NCBI RefSeq assembly: GCF_014635345.1
Contig: NZ_BMCU01000006.1
Coordinates: 186,001-250,000 of the forward strand
Direction of reading: 5' to 3'
DNA from: Rhodococcoides trifolii
GTDB lineage: Bacteria; Actinomycetota; Actinomycetes; Mycobacteriales; Mycobacteriaceae
Length of the DNA: 64,000 nt
The notes under the pieces were generated by a model that was given only the letters and a program-made list of their open reading frames with translations, did not search any database and had not been told where the DNA came from. Below are positions 60,319-64,000 of the stretch, one piece after another; the stretch's first letter is position 1; the number at the start of each line of letters is the position of its first letter. Both the position numbers and the translations under genes were made by a program.

Positions 60319-61674
60319 ATGACCGGAACCGAGAACGCTCCACTCACGTTGCAAGACGTACCTCGATATTTTGGGTCGACTTATGTGGATTTCGGAACGG
60401 GCCTTCACCTATGGGAAAGCGACGGGTGGAAGAACGAGTCGATGTCTTGGAAAACCGGAACATACATCGCTTCCAACCTCAGTGGAATTCCCGAGCTCAC
60501 ATTCAGCGGCCCTCACGCGCAAGACTATCTATCCAAAATCAGTATCAACAATGTCTACAACTGGCAGATCGGCAAGTCCAAACACCTGGTGATGCCAGAC
60601 GAGAACGGCTTGATCGCACTGCATGCACTGACTGTTCGAGACAGCGAAGAATCCTTCCGGATGTTCGGGGCCGGAGTGCCATGGCCGGTCTACAAAGCTG
60701 CGACTCTTGGCGCGGGTGTCGACCTTACTGCGCGCGACATATTCATCTTCCAGATTGCTGGTCCGACGTCACTGCAAGTGCTCGAAAGACTGCTCGGCGA
60801 ATCACTCCGGACCGTTGGTTTCCTCGAAATCAAGAAAATTCGCTTGCCGGGTCTGGACGCTGACATAGAAATCGAAATTTCCCGGATCGGAATGGTCGGG
60901 ACCCTGGCGTATGAACTACGTGGCCCGCTCGATGCTGGGCCCACCGTGTTCGACGCAGTCCACAAAGCTGGGTCGGAATTCGGAATCAAACGTCTCGGAT
61001 GGAGGACTTATGTCGTCAACCATACCGAAGGTGGATACCCGCAGCAGGCCTGCACGTTTACGTCGTCAGCATACGTGGACAGTGGATTCGTCTCAAATCC
61101 CATGTTCGGACCCACAGTTCTCGGCGCTGTCATGACCGGAAGTATCGATCCAGCAGATGTGCGATCACGATTGCGAACACCGCAGGAAGTGAACTGGGCA
61201 TGGATGACGAAATTCGACCACGATTTCGCCGGACGCAGCGCGATCGAGGCGGAAGCGGCCGCTCCCCGCCGTAAAACAGTAACCCTTCGTTGGAACAAGG
61301 ACGACGTCGTCGATGTCTTCGCTTCGCAATTCGATCCGGGCGAGGAGTACAAGAATTTCGAATTCCCTACTACTCCGCAGTCACCGGCCGGCGGTCACGC
61401 GGACCTTGTCACCCTCGACGGGAACCCGGTCGGGGTCTCATCGGTCGCGGTCTACTCGTATTACTACCGCCACATGATTTCACACTGCACAATCGACCTG
61501 GAGCACGCCGACGTCGGCCAAGAAGTCATGATTCACTGGGGCGATTACGGTCAGCGCATCAAGCTCATTCGCGCAACAGTAGAGCGCTTTCCGTATCTCG
61601 ACCTGCCGTCGAACAAGTCGTACGACCTGTCCACTATCCCGTCGGGGGCGACGTCTCCAGCCACGCTGACATAG
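60319..61674 (+). CDS. THF-dependent aryl-methyl-ether O-demethylase (LigM/DesA, GcvT-like), copy 2
   Basis: The protein has 451 residues, the same length as the copy at 36340, and is plainly similar throughout (LHLWESDGWKNESMSWKTGTYIASNLSGIPELTFSGP-type opening, GKSKHLVMPDENGLIALHALTVRD, TYVVNHTEGGYPQQACTF, YSYYYRHMISHCTIDL). It should move a methyl from an aryl methoxy group to THF. Unlike copy 1 it has no purU/folD beside it and instead follows an extradiol-type dioxygenase. Different substrate preference, as between vanillate and syringate demethylases, is likely. Confidence 0.85.
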   Translation: MTGTENAPLTLQDVPRYFGSTYVDFGTGLHLWESDGWKNESMSWKTGTYIASNLSGIPELTFSGPHAQDYLSKISINNVYNWQIGKSKHLVMPDENGLIALHALTVRDSEESFRMFGAGVPWPVYKAATLGAGVDLTARDIFIFQIAGPTSLQVLERLLGESLRTVGFLEIKKIRLPGLDADIEIEISRIGMVGTLAYELRGPLDAGPTVFDAVHKAGSEFGIKRLGWRTYVVNHTEGGYPQQACTFTSSAYVDSGFVSNPMFGPTVLGAVMTGSIDPADVRSRLRTPQEVNWAWMTKFDHDFAGRSAIEAEAAAPRRKTVTLRWNKDDVVDVFASQFDPGEEYKNFEFPTTPQSPAGGHADLVTLDGNPVGVSSVAVYSYYYRHMISHCTIDLEHADVGQEVMIHWGDYGQRIKLIRATVERFPYLDLPSNKSYDLSTIPSGATSPATLT

Positions 61675-61693
61675 CTGGACGCAGAAGCTCGTT

Positions 61694-61726
61694 CCGATGC
61701 GGTGGTCTGCGGGTCCATCGCATCGG
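61694..61726. terminator. Terminator hairpin between convergent operons
   Basis: CCGATGCG and CGCATCGG form a perfect 8-base stem, extended by TGG/CCA after one mismatch, around a 9-base loop. It lies between the O-demethylase and the leftward aldolase gene. Confidence 0.7.
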
Positions 61727-61826
61727 GAGGGTGACGTCCGAATGCGATCAGCTGCACGAGGTAGCTCGGAGCCGATCGACAATGAACTGCGATAGCCGAG
61801 ATAGCAAGTAGAACAACAGGATTCGT

Positions 61827-62630
61827 TCAGTAGCTGGCGGATGTGCCGTCCGTCGCGGAGTCGATGTATTGGTGGGCAAGTGCTTCGGAGCCGCGGGCCA
61901 GAATCGCGGCGTCGGCTCCGACCAGTACGAACGTCGCACCCGCGCGAACGTACGATGTGGCTTGTTCGGCGACGAAGGCGTTGACCCCGTGGGGCTTTCC
62001 TGTTGACGCGATGGCCCCGAACGCTTCCTTCACCGCGGCCACGACGTCGGGATGATTCTGCTGGCCGAGTAGCCCCATCGAGGCAGACAGATCACTGGGT
62101 CCGAGAAAGACACCGTCGATCCCGGGCGTTTCCGCGATAGCTGCTGCGTTGGTTACCCCTTCGGCGGTCTCGATCTGGACGAACACCGAGACGTGGTCGG
62201 CTCCGTTCGTCAGGTATTCCTCGACTCGATTCCATCGCGCAGATCGAGCGAGCGCACTGCCGACACCGCGCCGTCCGACTGGTGGGTACTGGGCCGCGGC
62301 GGACACCTCGCGGGCCTGCTCGGCCGTCGAGATCATCGGCACCAGGATGTTCTGAGCACCCAGGTCCAAGACCTGCTTGATCACCACTTCATTGCCGACG
62401 GGTACACGGACGACCGGTGTCACGGGATAGGCGGACACTGCATAGAGCTGTGCAAGAACGGATTCCAGGCCGTTGGGTGCGTGCTCCATGTCGATGAGAA
62501 CCCAGTCCAGACCTGATCCGGCCATGATCTCGGCGGCCACCGGAGAACCGGTGGTGACCCAGCCGCCGTACAGCGGCCGGTCCGTCTCTGCCAGCGCGTC
62601 CCGGAACGTCGTGTTCAGTCGAAGCGGCAT
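61827..62630 (-). CDS. hpaI: HpcH/HpaI-type aldolase (4-hydroxy-2-oxoheptanedioate aldolase)
   Basis: The protein has 267 residues from the ATG at 62630. HpaI hallmarks: GSGLDWVLIDMEHAPNG (substrate and metal His/Glu region), NEVVIKQVLDLGAQNILVPMIST, FVQIETAEGV with the metal Glu, and GVFLGPSDLSASMG. It cleaves 4-hydroxy-2-oxo-heptane-1,7-dioate to pyruvate and succinic semialdehyde in the homoprotocatechuate pathway. The gene overlaps the hydratase gene by 16 bases, and the dioxygenase precedes both, which supports the hpa assignment. Confidence 0.82.
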   Translation of the reverse strand: MPLRLNTTFRDALAETDRPLYGGWVTTGSPVAAEIMAGSGLDWVLIDMEHAPNGLESVLAQLYAVSAYPVTPVVRVPVGNEVVIKQVLDLGAQNILVPMISTAEQAREVSAAAQYPPVGRRGVGSALARSARWNRVEEYLTNGADHVSVFVQIETAEGVTNAAAIAETPGIDGVFLGPSDLSASMGLLGQQNHPDVVAAVKEAFGAIASTGKPHGVNAFVAEQATSYVRAGATFVLVGADAAILARGSEALAHQYIDSATDGTSASY

Positions 62631-63400
62631 GAGATCGTCCCCATCGGTCCGTAGTCGGCGAGGACGCTGTCTCCTCGATGCACCCACATCGGGCGGGTGA
62701 AGGAGCCGGCCAAGACAATCTCGCCGGCTTCGAGCCGATCGCCGTGCTGGGCAAGCTTGTTGGCCAACCAGGCCACACCCGTCGCCGGGTGATTCAGTAC
62801 CGCGGCCGCGACCCCGGACTCCTCGATCGTCTCGTTTCGATACAGCAACGCCGAGATCCACCGCATGTCCACAGAAGCGGGATCGGTCGGGTTACCGCCG
62901 TAGACCATCGCTCCCAGCGCCGCGTTGTCGCTGATCGTGTCGACGATGGTGCGACCCTCCATTTCGATCCTCGAACTGAGAATCTCGAGTGCCGGAACAA
63001 CGTACTGCGTTGCCTTCAGAACATCGAAAATCGTCGCCGTCGGGCCCGCGAGCGGACTCCCGAGAACGAAGGCCAGTTCGACCTCGATCCGCACATTGGA
63101 GAAACGGCCGTGCTCGATCACCGAGCCGTTGTCGAAGACCTGATCGTCGAAAATCGCGCCGTAGTCAGGCTCGGTGATACCGGTCGCTAACTGCATCACC
63201 TTGCTCGTCAAACCAATCTTGCGGCCGACCAGGCGCCGACCGGATTCGACCTTGCGTCGTCGCCACTCGTTCTGCACCGCGTACGAATCCTCGAAGGTCA
63301 TGTCGGGATAGCGTGCCGTCAGTCGCGGAATCATCGTCCGCGTCCGTTCCGCTTCTTCGAGTTGGTCGGCGATGGCCGTGATGGTGTTCGGGGGGAGCAT
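62615..63400 (-). CDS. hpaH: 2-oxo-hept-4-ene-1,7-dioate hydratase (HpaH/MhpD family)
   Basis: The protein has 261 residues from the ATG at 63400 (AGGAGAATTC just upstream). Features of the FAH-fold hydratases: YAVQNEWRRRKVESGRRLVGRKIGLTSKVMQ, EPDYGAIFDDQVF, metal ligands in RIEVELAFVLGSPL, VVPALEILSSRI, NHPATGVAWLANKLAQHGD and AGSFTRPMWVHRGD. It hydrates the vinyl double bond to give the aldolase substrate. It lies between the dioxygenase and the aldolase, as in hpa clusters. Confidence 0.82.
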   Translation of the reverse strand: MLPPNTITAIADQLEEAERTRTMIPRLTARYPDMTFEDSYAVQNEWRRRKVESGRRLVGRKIGLTSKVMQLATGITEPDYGAIFDDQVFDNGSVIEHGRFSNVRIEVELAFVLGSPLAGPTATIFDVLKATQYVVPALEILSSRIEMEGRTIVDTISDNAALGAMVYGGNPTDPASVDMRWISALLYRNETIEESGVAAAVLNHPATGVAWLANKLAQHGDRLEAGEIVLAGSFTRPMWVHRGDSVLADYGPMGTISCRFD

Positions 63401-63434
63401 GAATTCTCCTGTGACGTGAAGGAACGAGTCGTTG

Positions 63435-64000
63435 CTACAGCTGTGCGCCGAGCTTGAACTCGCCCTTCTTCCAGTCCGGCATCTCGTCGGTGTCCTCTTT
63501 GCGGGTGTACGAGAAGCCGTCCGCACCAATCGTGACGGCCAGTTCGGAATCGTCCGTCCTCGCGACGACCGGCTTCGGGTTGCCGTCGAGGTCTAGGACG
63601 ATCGATGCGTCGGTGTACCAGCTGGGAACAACTGGGGTGCCCCACCAATCGCGCCGCTGATTGTCGTGGACGTCCCAGGTGACAACTGGATTGTCGGGAT
63701 CGCCGGTGTAGTAGTCCTGGGTGTAGATCTCGATGCGGTGCCCGTCGGGGTCACGTAGGTAGAGGTAAAAAGCGTTCGAGACGCCGTGGCGTCCGGGCCC
63801 ACGTTCGATGTGGTCGGACATCCGCAGTGATCCGAGTTTGTCGCAGATGGCGATGATGTTGTGCTTCTCATGGGTGGCGAACGCGACGTGGTGCATCCGG
63901 GGTCCGTCGCCTCCGGTCATCGCGGTGTCGTGGACGGTCGACTTGCGGCGCATCCACGCCGCGTAGGTGGTGCCGGCCTCGTCCTGGATGTCTTCGGTGA
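63435..64000 (-). CDS. hpaD: Homoprotocatechuate 2,3-dioxygenase, C-terminal part (gene runs off window)
   Basis: The frame is open from the stop at 63435 to the window end, so the N-terminal half is missing. The ~188 visible residues match actinobacterial homoprotocatechuate 2,3-dioxygenase (the Brevibacterium/Arthrobacter type): GPRMHHVAFATHEKHN holds a metal His, HRIEIYTQDYYTGDPDNP the metal Glu, and DNQRRDWWG and VPSWYTDASIVLDLDG follow. It opens 3,4-dihydroxyphenylacetate next to the hydroxyl pair. It lies directly ahead of the hydratase and aldolase genes, giving the lower 4-hydroxyphenylacetate pathway. Confidence 0.85.
   Translation of the reverse strand, partial: TEDIQDEAGTTYAAWMRRKSTVHDTAMTGGDGPRMHHVAFATHEKHNIIAICDKLGSLRMSDHIERGPGRHGVSNAFYLYLRDPDGHRIEIYTQDYYTGDPDNPVVTWDVHDNQRRDWWGTPVVPSWYTDASIVLDLDGNPKPVVARTDDSELAVTIGADGFSYTRKEDTDEMPDWKKGEFKLGAQL

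Noticed and set aside
63435-63953. Reading the terminal dioxygenase as a complete short gene starting at the ATG at 63953
   Set aside because: The frame continues in the same family sequence to the window end (TEDIQDEAGTTYAAW precedes the Met), so the gene is cut by the window.
1-64000. CRISPR arrays, tRNA genes, insertion sequences or prophage genes
   Set aside because: No regularly spaced repeats, cloverleaf sequences, transposase motifs or phage structural proteins were seen on either strand.

Overview
The window is high-GC DNA that looks like a Nocardiaceae actinobacterium, most likely Rhodococcus. This is inferred from GTG starts, 4-base stop/start overlaps, and the mix of HsaA-like, F420-reductase-like, IclR and AAHS-type genes. 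Almost everything in it is catabolic: about 57 genes for uptake, hydroxylation, O-demethylation, ring cleavage and side-chain processing of aromatic acids or phenols. There are seven local regulators. No tRNA, rRNA, insertion sequence, phage gene or CRISPR array was seen. Two decayed gene ends (32.7-33.2 kb and 57.6-57.95 kb) suggest the island was assembled piecemeal.

Layout. 1-2.4 kb: 3' end of an Old Yellow Enzyme gene, then HxlR- and IclR-type regulators. 2.4-7.9 kb: an AAHS-type aromatic acid transporter divergent from an operon of FAD hydroxylase, cupin, FAH-fold hydrolase and DUF3500 protein; two 17-bp palindromes lie between them. 7.9-10.3 kb: MHS-type transporter and NmrA-like reductase. 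10.5-14.7 kb: MarR regulator with twin operator-like repeats, F420-reductase-like protein, DODA-type dioxygenase, two-component flavin monooxygenase/reductase and an ABM protein. 14.85-24 kb: ferredoxin, P450, MmgE/PrpD protein, HTD2-type hydratase and ferredoxin reductase; then LysR; then a FAD monooxygenase, a class III CoA-transferase and a CitE-type lyase. The transferase, hydratase and lyase families are those that convert itaconate, mesaconate or citramalate to acetyl-CoA plus pyruvate. 24.1-31.8 kb: ALDH, SnoaL-like, FAH-fold, VOC, SDR, alpha/beta-hydrolase, maleylacetate reductase and hydroxyquinol 1,2-dioxygenase, followed by a LysR gene.

33.4-38.7 kb: a diguanylate cyclase, then the leftward run NmrA-like / tetrahydrofolate-dependent aryl O-demethylase (LigM/DesA family) / PurU / FolD, which couples demethylation to one-carbon recycling. 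39.2-46 kb: two FAD hydroxylases, an extradiol dioxygenase, a substrate-binding-like protein, a cupin and a FAH-fold hydrolase. 46.2-53.1 kb: ornithine cyclodeaminase-like, DapA-like, aldehyde dehydrogenase, acetoacetyl-CoA-synthetase-like, thioesterase and FAH-fold genes. 53.2-57.5 kb: ferredoxin reductase, [2Fe-2S] ferredoxin, P450, LysR, TetR. 58.2-61.7 kb: FAH-fold hydrolase, extradiol-type VOC enzyme and a second O-demethylase of identical length. 61.8-64 kb: homoprotocatechuate meta-cleavage genes (aldolase, hydratase, and a 2,3-dioxygenase cut by the window end).

How it may fit together (inference). The 24-40 kb genes could funnel methoxylated or hydroxylated aromatic acids to hydroxyquinol by O-demethylation and decarboxylating hydroxylation, then to 3-oxoadipate. 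The 10-24 kb genes resemble a route for a methyl-branched substrate ending in a C5 dicarboxylyl-CoA. The 40-58 kb genes may form one regulon under the local TetR regulator: a shared motif, GATACGAGNCGTATC, occurs in five places at the start of these transcription units. The substrates of most modules cannot be read from sequence alone.
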